Assembly (NCBI RefSeq): GCF_014773545.1
Contig: NZ_SDDV01000007.1
Coordinates: 1 to 64,000 of the forward strand
Origin: Hydrogenophaga sp.
GTDB taxonomy: Bacteria; Pseudomonadota; Gammaproteobacteria; Burkholderiales; Burkholderiaceae_C
Reading direction: 5' to 3'
Length of the DNA: 64,000 nucleotides
The position numbers were made by a program, and so were the translations under genes. Shown here piece by piece: positions 32,650 to 42,841 of this stretch. The notes beneath the pieces were generated by a model. The model worked only from the letters and a program-made list of their open reading frames with translations. It made no database searches and was not told where the DNA came from. Numbering within the stretch: position 1 is the first letter of the stretch; every line of letters starts with the position of its first letter.

Positions 32650-32815
32650 GGGGCTTGTCCTTATTCGGCTTTTTTGCAGCCGGGTCCCCGGCTTCGATTT
32701 TGAAGGAGAACAGGCCGAGATGGGATTTTTTCCCCGACAGCCGGGCTTGACGCACGGCAATCAACAGCAGCAGCACCAGCAGCAGTTGGGCCAGCAAAAT
32801 CAATCCAACGATCAT
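32642..32815 (-). CDS. 57-aa single-pass membrane peptide
   Basis: MIVGLILLAQLLLVLLLLIAVRQARLSGKKSHLGLFSFKIEAGDPAAKKPNKDKPRA; ATG overlaps the upstream gene's TGA (ATGA) and the stop overlaps the ligase start. Confidence 0.6.
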   Translation of the reverse strand: MIVGLILLAQLLLVLLLLIAVRQARLSGKKSHLGLFSFKIEAGDPAAKKPNKDKPRA

Positions 32816-33981
32816 GCCAGGCTCCGAAACAGCTTGAGTTGTGCTTGGGTGGTGGCGTCCCAGGAAAAACCTTGCGCGTGCGCGCGTGTGGCTGCGCGGC
32901 TGGGTGGGGTTTGCATCAATTGCTGCCACGCGGCCACCAGCGCCGCCGGATCGCGTTGCTGCAGCAACACCCCGGCTGCCGGGTGGTTTACGATGTCGGG
33001 CGTGCCGGAAACGGCCGTGGCGAGCACTGGCGTTCCGCAGGCCATGGCTTCGAGCAGCACGTTGGGCCAGCCTTCGCTGCGGCTGCACAGAGCGAGCGCG
33101 TCGGCGGCGCTGTACCACCATTTGAGCTGATCTTGCGCCACCTGCCCAATGAAGTGCACTCGGTCTGCCACCCCGCAGCGCTGCGCGGTGGCTTGCAAAG
33201 ACTGGCGCAGCGGTCCAGCGCCGATCAGCAACAGCTCCAGTGCAGGAATGCTCTCGATCGCCTCAATTGCAATGTGCTGGCCTTTGAGTTCGACCAGGTT
33301 GCCGACCATCAAAAGGTATTGCTTTTGCATGCTCAAGCCCAATTGCTGTCGGGCGCCGGTGCGCGGCTCGGGGCAAAAGCGCTGCAAATCGACGCCGTTG
33401 CGCATCGTCTTGACCTTATTCGCGTCGGCGCCGAGCCGCACCAGTTGGTCGGTCAGCGCTTGCGATACGCCAATGGAGGCGGCGGCTTTTGCAGCGGCAT
33501 CCAGCATCCAGCGGCGCGGCAGCGCATAGCGTGCGATCAGGTTGATGTCGGAGCCGCGCGCGGTCACCACAAACGGTTTGTTCGACCAGCGCGCGAGCAG
33601 GGCTGCCGCCACCCCGTCGGGGTAGTAGTAGTGGGCGTCGATCAGTTGAAAATCAAAGCCAGCGCGCTGGAGTTGGCGCAGTGTGGGCCAGGCGGCGCGC
33701 GCCATCGCGTAGGGGGCCAGATGCATGCCGACTTTGGGCGCCAGCAGGTAGCGGGGGTGGTGGACCTCGATGCCGTTGCGGTGTTCAAAGCGCGGTGTGG
33801 CGGCAAACTGCGCGTAGGCGCCAAAGCGGGGCGATTGGAACGGAAACCAGGGCACCGGCGCCACCACGCGCGCCTGCACCTGCCCGGATTTGAGCAACTC
33901 GCGCAGCCGGGTTTCGACAAAAATGCCGTGTACCGGCCGCACCGAACTGGGAAATAACGATGAAAATAGAAGAATTTTCAC
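32812..33981 (-). CDS. glycosyltransferase family 4
   Basis: GTG start; LLFSSLFPSSVRPVHGIFVETRLREL...VVTARGSDINLIARY...LLLEAMACGTPVLATAVSGTPDIV. Confidence 0.9.
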   Translation of the reverse strand: MKILLFSSLFPSSVRPVHGIFVETRLRELLKSGQVQARVVAPVPWFPFQSPRFGAYAQFAATPRFEHRNGIEVHHPRYLLAPKVGMHLAPYAMARAAWPTLRQLQRAGFDFQLIDAHYYYPDGVAAALLARWSNKPFVVTARGSDINLIARYALPRRWMLDAAAKAAASIGVSQALTDQLVRLGADANKVKTMRNGVDLQRFCPEPRTGARQQLGLSMQKQYLLMVGNLVELKGQHIAIEAIESIPALELLLIGAGPLRQSLQATAQRCGVADRVHFIGQVAQDQLKWWYSAADALALCSRSEGWPNVLLEAMACGTPVLATAVSGTPDIVNHPAAGVLLQQRDPAALVAAWQQLMQTPPSRAATRAHAQGFSWDATTQAQLKLFRSLA

Positions 33982-34034
33982 GACAACCGATTCCCGTACT
34001 GCAAGCTCAGCGGCGCGCGACTCATGCGCTGCCC

Positions 34035-35255
34035 TCAGCGCAACACGCCTTTGGTATCAATCACCACCTTGTCTTTGATCATCTGTGGGTCGATTTCGGT
34101 GAATTCGGTGTGATCGACCAACAGCAGCAAAATATCGGCTTGTTTGAGTACGTCTTTCAATTCGAACAGGGGGAACGGTACTTTGTCGCTGGCCACGTTC
34201 GGATCGCAGGCCAGCACGGTGCCGATTTGACTCTCGCGCAGCCTTTGCACGATGTCCATCGACGGGGATTCACGCATATCGTCGATGTTGGCCTTGAAAG
34301 TCAGACCCAGACAGCCAATGATAGGGTCGCGAAAGCGCTGCGCCTTGGCGCGCACTTTTTCCAGCACCCAGTGCGGTTTGGCGTCGTTGACTTCACGGGC
34401 CGTGCGGATCAGGCGTGCCTCTGCGGGAGCGCTGGAGACGATGAACCACGGATCGACCGCGATGCAATGGCCGCCGACGCCCGGGCCGGGCTGCAAGATG
34501 TTGACGCGTGGATGGCGGTTGGCCAGCGCAATGGTTTCCCAGACGTTGACGCCCAGGCGGTCGCAAATCAATGACAGTTCGTTGGCAAAGGCAATGTTGA
34601 CATCGCGAAACGAGTTTTCCACCAGTTTCGAGAGTTCGGCCGTGCGGCTGTCGGTTTCCAGAATGGCCCCGTTGCAAAAGGTTTTGTAGAGCGTTCTGGC
34701 CTTGGCCAGTGCGGCCTTGCTGGTGCCGCCGATGATGCGGTCGTTGTCCACCAGTTCGCGCAAAATCTGGCCCGGCAACACCCGCTCGGGGCAATGCGCG
34801 CAGTGCACCTTGCCGGCCAGTTCGGGCCGCAGGTCAAGGATGATTTGTTCGACCACCTCGGTGGTACCTACCGGCGAGGTCGATTCGAGGATGACCAGGT
34901 TGCCCTCGCGCAAAAAAGGCGCAATGGCGCGCGTAGCGGCCTGCACATAGGACAGGTCGGGCGCCTTGAGGTTGCCGTTTTCTTCCTTGAACGGCGTCGG
35001 CACGGCCAGAATGAAGGTGTCGCCCTCTTCCGGTAGCAAGGCAGCGCGCAGGTTGCCGCTGTTGACGGCAGAGCGCACCAGGATGTCGAGGTCGGGCTCG
35101 ACGATGTGAATGCGACCAGAATTGATGATATTAACTGCCGTTTCATTGACATCCACACCCAGCACCTGATGGCCCTTGGTGGCCAGCATAGAGGCGGTCG
35201 GCAGGCCGATGTAGCCCAGCCCCATCACGATGATTTTTTGTATTTCGCGCGGCAT
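34035..35255 (-). CDS. wecC: UDP-N-acetyl-D-mannosamine dehydrogenase
   Basis: VMGLGYIGLPTASMLATKGHQVLGVDVNE...FRDVNIAFANELSLICDRLGVNVWE...PGPGVGGHCIAVDPWF. Confidence 0.92.
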   Translation of the reverse strand: MPREIQKIIVMGLGYIGLPTASMLATKGHQVLGVDVNETAVNIINSGRIHIVEPDLDILVRSAVNSGNLRAALLPEEGDTFILAVPTPFKEENGNLKAPDLSYVQAATRAIAPFLREGNLVILESTSPVGTTEVVEQIILDLRPELAGKVHCAHCPERVLPGQILRELVDNDRIIGGTSKAALAKARTLYKTFCNGAILETDSRTAELSKLVENSFRDVNIAFANELSLICDRLGVNVWETIALANRHPRVNILQPGPGVGGHCIAVDPWFIVSSAPAEARLIRTAREVNDAKPHWVLEKVRAKAQRFRDPIIGCLGLTFKANIDDMRESPSMDIVQRLRESQIGTVLACDPNVASDKVPFPLFELKDVLKQADILLLLVDHTEFTEIDPQMIKDKVVIDTKGVLR

Positions 35256-36395
35256 TTATGGCTTTCCTTTCCAGTTAAGAATCGATTCGATGATGCGCCG
35301 CACCGCCTGACCGTCGCCATAGGGGTTGTGCGCCCGCGCCATGCGGGCGTAGTCGTCGGTGTCGCTGAGCAGGCGCAGGGTCTGCTCGACAATTTTTTCA
35401 CGCGAGGTGCCAACCAGTCGAACCGTACCAGCCGCTACCGCCTCGGGGCGCTCGGTGGTCTCGCGCATCACCAGCACCGGCTTGCCTAGCGAGGGGGCTT
35501 CTTCTTGCACGCCGCCCGAGTCGGTGATGATGAGATGCGAGCGGTCCATCAGATAGACGAACGGCAGGTAGTCGACCGGCTCGATCAGGTGCACGTTGTC
35601 GAGCGCGCGTGCGGCCAAAATCTCCCGCACGGGTCTGCGCACCTGCGGATTGAGGTGCACTGGATAGAGAATTTCAACCTCGGGCTGCGCAGCAGCAATG
35701 TCGGCCAAGGCCAGGCACATGTTTTCAAACCCGGCACCAAAATTCTCCCGCCGGTGGCCGGTGACCAGAATCAAGCGCCGCTGCGGGTTCAAAAAGGAAA
35801 ACTGCTGCTGCAGCGACTGCTGCACCGCAGCAACGGTGCGCACCTTGTGCACCACCGCCAGCAGCGCGTCGATCACGGTGTTGCCGGTGACGTGAATGCT
35901 CTCGGCCGCCACGCCCTCGCGCAGCAAATTGGCGCTTGCCTGGCTGGTGGGGGCGTAGTGCAGGTCGGCCAGGGCGCCGGTGAGGCGGCGGTTCATTTCC
36001 TCTGGGTAGGGCGCGTGTTTGTTGCCGGTTCGCAGCCCGGCCTCGACGTGGCCCAGCGGCACCCGGCTGTAATAAGCAGCCAGGCTGGCAGCCAAGGTGG
36101 TGCTGGTATCGCCGTGTACCAGCATCAGGTCGGGCCGCTCCTGCTGCAACACGGGTTTGAGTCCGCGCAGGATATTGCCGGTGATGTCAAACAGGTCTTG
36201 TCCGGGCTGCATGACGTTGAGGTCGTGCTGCGGCACGATGTCAAACAGCTTGAGCACCTGGTCGAGCATTTCACGGTGCTGCGCGCTCACGCAGACCAGC
36301 GTCTGCACCCGATCACCCAACGCTTGCAAGCCCTTGACCAGGGGCGCCATTTTGATGGCTTCGGGACGGGTGCCGAAGACGAGCATGACCTTCAT
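35256..36395 (-). CDS. wecB: UDP-N-acetylglucosamine 2-epimerase (non-hydrolysing)
   Basis: [23 protein letters not shown]...[17 protein letters not shown]...[22 protein letters not shown]...[28 protein letters not shown]. Confidence 0.95.
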   Translation of the reverse strand: MKVMLVFGTRPEAIKMAPLVKGLQALGDRVQTLVCVSAQHREMLDQVLKLFDIVPQHDLNVMQPGQDLFDITGNILRGLKPVLQQERPDLMLVHGDTSTTLAASLAAYYSRVPLGHVEAGLRTGNKHAPYPEEMNRRLTGALADLHYAPTSQASANLLREGVAAESIHVTGNTVIDALLAVVHKVRTVAAVQQSLQQQFSFLNPQRRLILVTGHRRENFGAGFENMCLALADIAAAQPEVEILYPVHLNPQVRRPVREILAARALDNVHLIEPVDYLPFVYLMDRSHLIITDSGGVQEEAPSLGKPVLVMRETTERPEAVAAGTVRLVGTSREKIVEQTLRLLSDTDDYARMARAHNPYGDGQAVRRIIESILNWKGKP

Positions 36396-37669
36396 CGAGA
36401 AAACCCCTCCACGACCGATGCATACGCGGCCTGGTAATTGGATACGCTGTTGCGCCAGTTGCGTACCGACTCGACAAAGTGTCGGCCGTTGGCGCGCAAG
36501 GCAGGCCATTGTTGTGGCTGCTGCAACAAGCCCAGCAAGGCAGCGCACAGCGCCTGGACGTCGTCGGCCTTGAACAGAATGCCGGTTTTTTGGTGTTGTA
36601 CCAGTTCACGATGACCGCCGACGTCGGACGCCACGAATAATTGCCCCTGCGCCATGGCCTCCAGCGGTTTGAGCGGTGTGACCAATTCGGTCAGGCGCAT
36701 CGAGTGCCTGGGGTAAGCCAGGATGTCGATCAGATCGTAATAGCGGCTGACGCTGTGGTGCGCTACCCGCCCGGTGAACACCACGTGCTGCTGCAGGCCC
36801 AGGGCTTGCACCAGCGCTTTCAGGCCGGCCTCTTGCGGCCCACCGCCCACCAGCAGCAAGCAGATATCGGGCCGCGCCTGCCGCAGCGCAGGCAGCGCGC
36901 GCAGCAGCAAGTCCAGCCCTTCATAGGCATAAAAAGAGCCGATGAAGCCGATTACCACGCGCCCAGCCAGCCCCCACTGCTGCTGCAGCGCCGGGTCCGG
37001 CGCCTGCGCCCACTGGAAGGCGCCGACGTCGACCGCGTTCGGGATGACGGTGATTTTGCTGGCCGCCACGTCGCGCGCGACGATGTCGGCGCGCAGACCC
37101 TCACAAATGGTGAAGACGTGCGCCGCCTGGTGGATCGCGCGCGTCTCCAGTGCACGAGTGAGACGGTAGCGCAAACTGCCCTCGCGTGTGCTGCCGTGAT
37201 CGACCGCCGCGTCTTCCCAAAAGGCGCGAATTTCATACACCACCGGTATGCCGAGCTTGCGCCCCACCCGCAAGGCCGGCAAGGCGTTGAGCACCGGCGA
37301 ATGGGCGTGAATGAGGTCGGGCCGCAGGCAGGCCGCCACCTCCTCTAAACGCTGCGCGAGCTTGCGCATCAGCAGCCATTCACCCGCCAGCGGCCACTGC
37401 CCGATGGCCGACTGCAGCGGCGCCGTGCGGTAAAAACCCAGTCCATCGACGTCTTCTTCGTCGAACGCCACTGGCCCCTGCTTGGGTGAGGTGAGGTGCC
37501 AGGTGTGCCAGCCCAGCGCGCGCTGCTCGCGCAGCAGTGCCGCAGTGCGAAAGGTGTAGCCGCTGTGCAGCGGAATCGAGTGATCGAGCACGTGCAGAAT
37601 TCGCAGCGGTCGCTGCGCCTGGGCAACTGGCGCGCGCTGCGTGGGTGCTGCTGGGTGTGAATCAGTCAT
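36392..37669 (-). CDS. XrtA-system-associated glycosyltransferase family 4
   Basis: [42 protein letters not shown]...[18 protein letters not shown]; recalled match to the TIGR04063-type family. Confidence 0.85.
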   Translation of the reverse strand: MTDSHPAAPTQRAPVAQAQRPLRILHVLDHSIPLHSGYTFRTAALLREQRALGWHTWHLTSPKQGPVAFDEEDVDGLGFYRTAPLQSAIGQWPLAGEWLLMRKLAQRLEEVAACLRPDLIHAHSPVLNALPALRVGRKLGIPVVYEIRAFWEDAAVDHGSTREGSLRYRLTRALETRAIHQAAHVFTICEGLRADIVARDVAASKITVIPNAVDVGAFQWAQAPDPALQQQWGLAGRVVIGFIGSFYAYEGLDLLLRALPALRQARPDICLLLVGGGPQEAGLKALVQALGLQQHVVFTGRVAHHSVSRYYDLIDILAYPRHSMRLTELVTPLKPLEAMAQGQLFVASDVGGHRELVQHQKTGILFKADDVQALCAALLGLLQQPQQWPALRANGRHFVESVRNWRNSVSNYQAAYASVVEGFSR

Positions 37670-38795
37670 GCGCGCCTCGACCCAGATGGCCGTCAAAGAC
37701 GGCTTTCCACTCGGTCAGCATCTGGGCGCGCGAATACGAACGGCGTACTTTCTCCCTGCCAGCGTGCGACCAATAGGGCCAGCGGGCCCGCTGTTGCACC
37801 GCGGCGATCAAGGTGCGGGCAAAACTTTCGTCGTCCGGCGCGGCCACGTTCTCGGGTGAAACATCGGCCAGCATCGACCCCACATCGCCCACTCGCGTAG
37901 CCACCACCGGCAGTCCGATCGCCATCGCCTCGAGCAAGGCCAGCGGCAGCTGCTCGGTGTCGGACGAGAGCGCAAACAGGTCAAATTCGGCCAGCCTTTG
38001 CGCTGGGTCCGGCAAATACCCGGTGAATTCAACCTCGGCCGCCACACCCAGCTCCTGCGCCAAGGCCTGCAATTCGCCCAGCAAAGGCCCGCCGCCGACC
38101 ACGATCAGACGCGCCGCCTGGTGCGCGCGCAACTGGGCAAAGGCACGCAGCAGACGCGCCAGATTTTTCTCCGGCCGCAAACCCGCTACGGTGCCAATGC
38201 AAACCACAGTCTCGGCGCCAGCCGGGCGGGTGGTCTCGCGCTCAGACGGCGCAAGCGCAACGCCGTTGGCCAAAAAATGCACCTGGTCGGCGCGCAGCCT
38301 CCAGTGCTGGCAGGCGATGCGCTCCAGATGGCGCGATGCCACCACCACCGGCACCCGATTGAAACCAAGCAGAATGTGGCGCGTCAAGACCCGGCGCGGC
38401 AGTTGCCGCCCGGCCTCGTCCGGACCAAAACCGTCTTCGACGTGTACCTGCGGCAAGAGCTTGGGAAAATTCGCCGCCGCCCACTCGATCGCGCCCCAGT
38501 TGTACGACAGCAGCAAATCGGGTCGAACCGATTTGAGCACGGCACGAAACTGTTGCTGATTGTCCAGCGCACCGCCCTTGGTCACATGCAGCCGCAGCGG
38601 TTGCCAATCGACGCTTGCGCCCAGGCGCTCGCCGGCGTCAAAGCAATTGTCCATCGCCAGCACCAGATGGCGGTAGGACGAGCCGAGCGCATGGGCCAAT
38701 TCGACGAAGCGTGCCTGCGGCCCGCCCAGCTTGAAGGTCGAGAAGGCGTGCAGCAGCACGCGCGCCGGTGCTGCCTGGTGGGTGCTGGCACTCAT
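37662..38795 (-). CDS. glycosyltransferase family 4
   Basis: FSTFKLGGPQARFVELAHALG...VCIGTVAGLRPEKNLARLLRAFAQL...LLEAMAIGLPVVATRVGDVGSML. Confidence 0.87.
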   Translation of the reverse strand: MSASTHQAAPARVLLHAFSTFKLGGPQARFVELAHALGSSYRHLVLAMDNCFDAGERLGASVDWQPLRLHVTKGGALDNQQQFRAVLKSVRPDLLLSYNWGAIEWAAANFPKLLPQVHVEDGFGPDEAGRQLPRRVLTRHILLGFNRVPVVVASRHLERIACQHWRLRADQVHFLANGVALAPSERETTRPAGAETVVCIGTVAGLRPEKNLARLLRAFAQLRAHQAARLIVVGGGPLLGELQALAQELGVAAEVEFTGYLPDPAQRLAEFDLFALSSDTEQLPLALLEAMAIGLPVVATRVGDVGSMLADVSPENVAAPDDESFARTLIAAVQQRARWPYWSHAGREKVRRSYSRAQMLTEWKAVFDGHLGRGAHD

Positions 38796-40891
38796 TGCCC
38801 ATGCACGGCAATGCCACGCCGGTGAAACGCCGCCGGATCCGCTTGCGGCTGCCAGTTCAGGTCTTGCTTGACATCGGCGGTGTTGAACGAGGCCGGCAGG
38901 CCGCGCGAAAGCAGGTCGCGCCGGTACGGCCGCGCCACTTTTCTGCCACTCAGCCGCTTGATCAACCACTTGCCCATTTCCACCAGCCACAAGCCGGTGG
39001 GTGAGGAGGGCACAAACTTGAGCGGCCGCTGTGTGACGCTGGCAACAGCGGCCAGGTACTCGCGTGCGCTGGGGCGCACATCGCCCACCAGGTTGTAAGC
39101 CTTGCCAACCGCCGCCGGCGCCGTCAGGGCCGAGCAAATCGCCGTGGCGCAGTCTTCCACCAGCACCCAGGGCAGCGGGTTGTTCCCCTGGTTCCAGCCG
39201 ATGCAGTACTGATCGTTGTTAAAAAAGCCAAGACCGCCATGAAAGGCCGACGTGCCCGCGCCGGTGACCAGTCCGGGGCGCAGCAACACCACCGGCAAAC
39301 CGCTGTCTTGGTGAAATTTCAACACCGCATCGTCGGCCAGCGCTTTGGCGTGCGCGTAGTCGTTGCGGGTGGTGGGCTGGCGGTCGGTCGGCGTCGAGCC
39401 GGTCACTTCTTCGCGCGCATCGCCCAGGTACAGACCGGCGATCGAACCCACATGCACCAGCCGGTCGACCCCGGCGGCCTGACAGACCTGGGCCACGGCA
39501 AGGGCCGAGTCGACCATGGCCGCACGTATGGCTGCGAAGTCGGCCCCACCGCCGCCGTGAGCTAGATTGATGACGTAGCGTGTTCCGGCGATGGCGCGCT
39601 CAAGGTCGGCAGCTCGCTTGACGTCACCGCGCAGCAGTTCGACGCCAGGGCGGTGGAACACCGCTTGCAAGTTGGTGTTGCCGCGCGCCATGACGCGCAC
39701 CCGGTAACCCCGATCGAGCAAGGCGGCCACGGTATAAGAGCCGATGAAGCCGGTTCCGCCCAGCACCGCAACCCACGGCCCGGTTGGCGTTGCGGCGGCG
39801 GATTCGATCTTGCTGCTGGCCGCCAGCGGTTTGAAGCCACTGGCCATTTGCTCGCAAACGTGCACCAGATGCGCGCCGAATTCGAGGTCGAGCACGGGTT
39901 TTGTGCCGGCTTGCAGCGCGCGGTAGAAGGCTTGCAGGCTGCCCTTCATGCCCAGATAAAAAGCGTCTGAACGGGGCTTGAGTTTGAGCATCGCCAGCGT
40001 GTAGTCGCGCAAGCTGGAAAAGCCCTGCTGAATGATTTGCTTGCCACTGGCGCGCGCTGAGAGCCAGGCGTCGACCGGCTCCATATAGGCGCTGCGCTGC
40101 AGGGTGTGAAACTGGTTGGAGAATATGTCGGCCACCGCCACGCCGTCGTCGCACACCACGCTCATGCGGCAGACGCTGAACTGGGCACCGACATGAAAGC
40201 GCAGCTGCGCTGGCATGCGCTCGCACAGCATGGAAACCTGGCAGGCGTTGTGCAATCCCACACCGGGAGCGATTTCAACCGGGGCTTGGGCCTGTACGCT
40301 CAGCTCGATCACGCGCCCGGCCAAGTCGACCAGTTGCGCCAGCGGGTGCACCGCCTGTTCGAGCAAGATATTGATCGGCTGATGAAACATCCAGTGAGAA
40401 AACTGCCGCGCCGCCAGTTGCCGCAAGGGCACTTCGTAGATGTAGTTGATGTAACGCGGCTGACCCAGACGCCCAGATGCGATGGCCTGCTTCAGCTTCA
40501 GATAGGCCGGGTTGAACACCAGGTTCTGGTTCACCCCCACCACAGCACCCGACTGACGGGCGGCGGCACGCATCTGATCGCATTCGGCGCTGCTGAGCGC
40601 TAGCGGTTTTTCCAGCAATACAGCTTTGCCGGCGGCGATGAACGGCATGGCGGTGCTCAGGTGCAGATCGGGCGGCGTCAGCACGTGTACTGCGTCGGCC
40701 GCGCAGTGCACGGCCTGGTCGATCGTCTCGAACACATGCGGGGCGCCGAACGCTTGTGCCAGACTGCGCGCCGCAGCGGTGTTGAGGTCAAAGACACCAT
40801 ACAAATCGACCCCTGGCAGCTCGCGCAGGACAGCTGCATGGGTTGCGGCAATGTTGCCGGCACCCACCAGCAGGACTTTCTTGTTGCTCAC
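38792..40891 (-). CDS. fusion: Gfo/Idh/MocA oxidoreductase + NAD-dependent epimerase/dehydratase (SDR)
   Basis: N-terminus LLVGAGNIAATHAAVLREL...LLEKPLALS; C-terminus VAVLGGTGFIGSYTVAALLDRGYRV...NDYAHAKALAD. GTG start. Confidence 0.85.
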   Translation of the reverse strand: MSNKKVLLVGAGNIAATHAAVLRELPGVDLYGVFDLNTAAARSLAQAFGAPHVFETIDQAVHCAADAVHVLTPPDLHLSTAMPFIAAGKAVLLEKPLALSSAECDQMRAAARQSGAVVGVNQNLVFNPAYLKLKQAIASGRLGQPRYINYIYEVPLRQLAARQFSHWMFHQPINILLEQAVHPLAQLVDLAGRVIELSVQAQAPVEIAPGVGLHNACQVSMLCERMPAQLRFHVGAQFSVCRMSVVCDDGVAVADIFSNQFHTLQRSAYMEPVDAWLSARASGKQIIQQGFSSLRDYTLAMLKLKPRSDAFYLGMKGSLQAFYRALQAGTKPVLDLEFGAHLVHVCEQMASGFKPLAASSKIESAAATPTGPWVAVLGGTGFIGSYTVAALLDRGYRVRVMARGNTNLQAVFHRPGVELLRGDVKRAADLERAIAGTRYVINLAHGGGGADFAAIRAAMVDSALAVAQVCQAAGVDRLVHVGSIAGLYLGDAREEVTGSTPTDRQPTTRNDYAHAKALADDAVLKFHQDSGLPVVLLRPGLVTGAGTSAFHGGLGFFNNDQYCIGWNQGNNPLPWVLVEDCATAICSALTAPAAVGKAYNLVGDVRPSAREYLAAVASVTQRPLKFVPSSPTGLWLVEMGKWLIKRLSGRKVARPYRRDLLSRGLPASFNTADVKQDLNWQPQADPAAFHRRGIAVHGQ

Positions 40892-40931
40892 AAAACTCCC
40901 CGGTTCAAATGAAAATGGGACTCAAGACCCG

Positions 40932-42839
40932 TCAGGCGGGCGTGTATTTTTCGCTCTGACGCAAAAAAGCGTCGAACATGATGAGCATCCAGAGCGCGGT
41001 CGAGTGATCGCTGCGGCCGCCCAGATGCTGGCGCACCAGCGTTTGCACGGTGGCGGCGTTGAAATAACCCGAGTCCAGCATGCGCGCACTCAACACCGAA
41101 TCACACAGGCGCTGGCGCAGCGGGCCGCGCAGCCAGCTCGCCAGCGGCACCGAAAAGCCCATCTTCGGTCGGTACAGCACCTCGTGCGGCAACAGCGGCT
41201 CGAGCGCTTTCTTGAACAGGTACTTGCCCTGTCCGTTGTGAATCTTCAGACGGCTCGGCAAGCCAGCCAGCCATTCAACCAGTGGGTGATCGAGCAAGGG
41301 TTCGCGCACTTCGAGCGCGTGCGCCATGCTGGCGCGATCGACCTTGGTGTTGATGTCGCCCACCAGCCAGGTCTTGTAGTCCAGGTACTGAATCAGCGCC
41401 AGTGGGTCCTCGGTCTGTGCCTGGCTGGCGTGCTGGCGAAACACGTCCAACGCGCGGTAGCCGTTGAGGCCGCGCACAAAGGCGGTCGAAAACAAACGCT
41501 GGCGCTGTTCGCTGCGCAAGTGCGAGACGCTGTGATGGTAGGCCTGCACCGCGTCCATTGCCAGCGCCTCAAACGTGGTCTTGGCACGCAGCGGACGCGG
41601 CGCCCAGTCGGCCTTGGGGTAGAGCCGCCCGAGCAGGCCAAACAGCGGCTGGCGCAGTTCCGGTGGCAGCCGGCTGCGCAGGCTCTCTTCGGCCAGATGG
41701 AGCCGGTAGCGCCTGTAGCCGCCCAGGCCTTCGTCGCCGCCGTCGCCGGAGAGTGCCACCGTGACGTGCTTGCGCGCCATCTGGCAGACGCGGTAGGTGG
41801 GAATGGCCGAACTGTCGGCATAGGGCTCGTCGTACAGCCAAGCCAGGGTGTCGATCAGGTCGAAATCGTCGCTCTTGACGACTTCGATCCGGTGATCGGT
41901 CTGATAGCGCGTGGCCACCTGCTGGGCAAAGGCCAATTCGTTGAAGCGCGGGTCGTCAAACCCGATCGAACAGGTGTGCACCGGCGCATCCGACAAGCCG
42001 GCCATGGTGGCCACCACCGCGCTTGAATCGACGCCGCCGGAGAGAAAAGCACCCAGCGGCACCTCGGCCACCAGCCGCAGTTGCACCGCTTCGCGCAGCC
42101 GCTCGCGCAGCTCGGTCTGGGCATCCGGCAGGCTGATCGGGTTGTGGTTGCTGAACCGCAAATCCCAGTACGGCTGTGACGCGGGCATTTCCGCCTGACC
42201 ACGGCGCAGACTCAGTGTGTGGCCGGCCGGCAGCTTGTGCGCCTGCCGGTAGATGCAGCGCGGGTCGGGCACGTAGCCAAAGCTGAAGTAATCCTCCACC
42301 GCCAACGGATCTATGCTGCGCGCAAAACCGGGGTGAGCCGTCAGCACCTTGAGTTCGGAGCCAAAAATGAAACTGCCGTCGGGCAGCCAGGCGTAGTGCA
42401 GCGGTTTGACGCCCAGCCGGTCGCGCGCCAGAAACAGGGTTTGCTGCTGGCGGTCCCACAGCGCAAAGGCAAACATGCCGCGCAACCGCTGCACGCAGGC
42501 AGGTCCCCAGGCGCGCCAGGCGTGAACGATGACTTCGGTGTCGCTGCGGGTTTTGAAGTGGTGGCCCAGCGCCCGCAACTCAGGCATCAGTTGCATGAAG
42601 TTGTAGATTTCACCGTTGAAGACGACGCCCACGCTGCCGTCCGGGGTGAATAGCGGTTGCTGACCAGTGGCCAGATCGATCACCGACAGCCGTCGGTGGC
42701 CCAGCGCCAAGCCGGGCTCCAGGTGCAAGCCGTCTTCGTCCGGGCCGCGGTGCGACTGTATGTTGTTGATGCGCGCCGCCAGCGCGCGGTCAAAAGAGCG
42801 CTGGCCTTGCGGGTCGAACAAACCAGAGATGCCGCACAT
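40932..42839 (-). CDS. XrtA-associated asparagine synthase-type amidotransferase
   Basis: MCGISGLFDPQGQRSF...SHRGPDEDGLH...FLSGGVDSSAVVATMAGLS; recalled TIGR03108-type family. Confidence 0.92.
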   Translation of the reverse strand: MCGISGLFDPQGQRSFDRALAARINNIQSHRGPDEDGLHLEPGLALGHRRLSVIDLATGQQPLFTPDGSVGVVFNGEIYNFMQLMPELRALGHHFKTRSDTEVIVHAWRAWGPACVQRLRGMFAFALWDRQQQTLFLARDRLGVKPLHYAWLPDGSFIFGSELKVLTAHPGFARSIDPLAVEDYFSFGYVPDPRCIYRQAHKLPAGHTLSLRRGQAEMPASQPYWDLRFSNHNPISLPDAQTELRERLREAVQLRLVAEVPLGAFLSGGVDSSAVVATMAGLSDAPVHTCSIGFDDPRFNELAFAQQVATRYQTDHRIEVVKSDDFDLIDTLAWLYDEPYADSSAIPTYRVCQMARKHVTVALSGDGGDEGLGGYRRYRLHLAEESLRSRLPPELRQPLFGLLGRLYPKADWAPRPLRAKTTFEALAMDAVQAYHHSVSHLRSEQRQRLFSTAFVRGLNGYRALDVFRQHASQAQTEDPLALIQYLDYKTWLVGDINTKVDRASMAHALEVREPLLDHPLVEWLAGLPSRLKIHNGQGKYLFKKALEPLLPHEVLYRPKMGFSVPLASWLRGPLRQRLCDSVLSARMLDSGYFNAATVQTLVRQHLGGRSDHSTALWMLIMFDAFLRQSEKYTPA

Positions 42840-42841
42840 AT

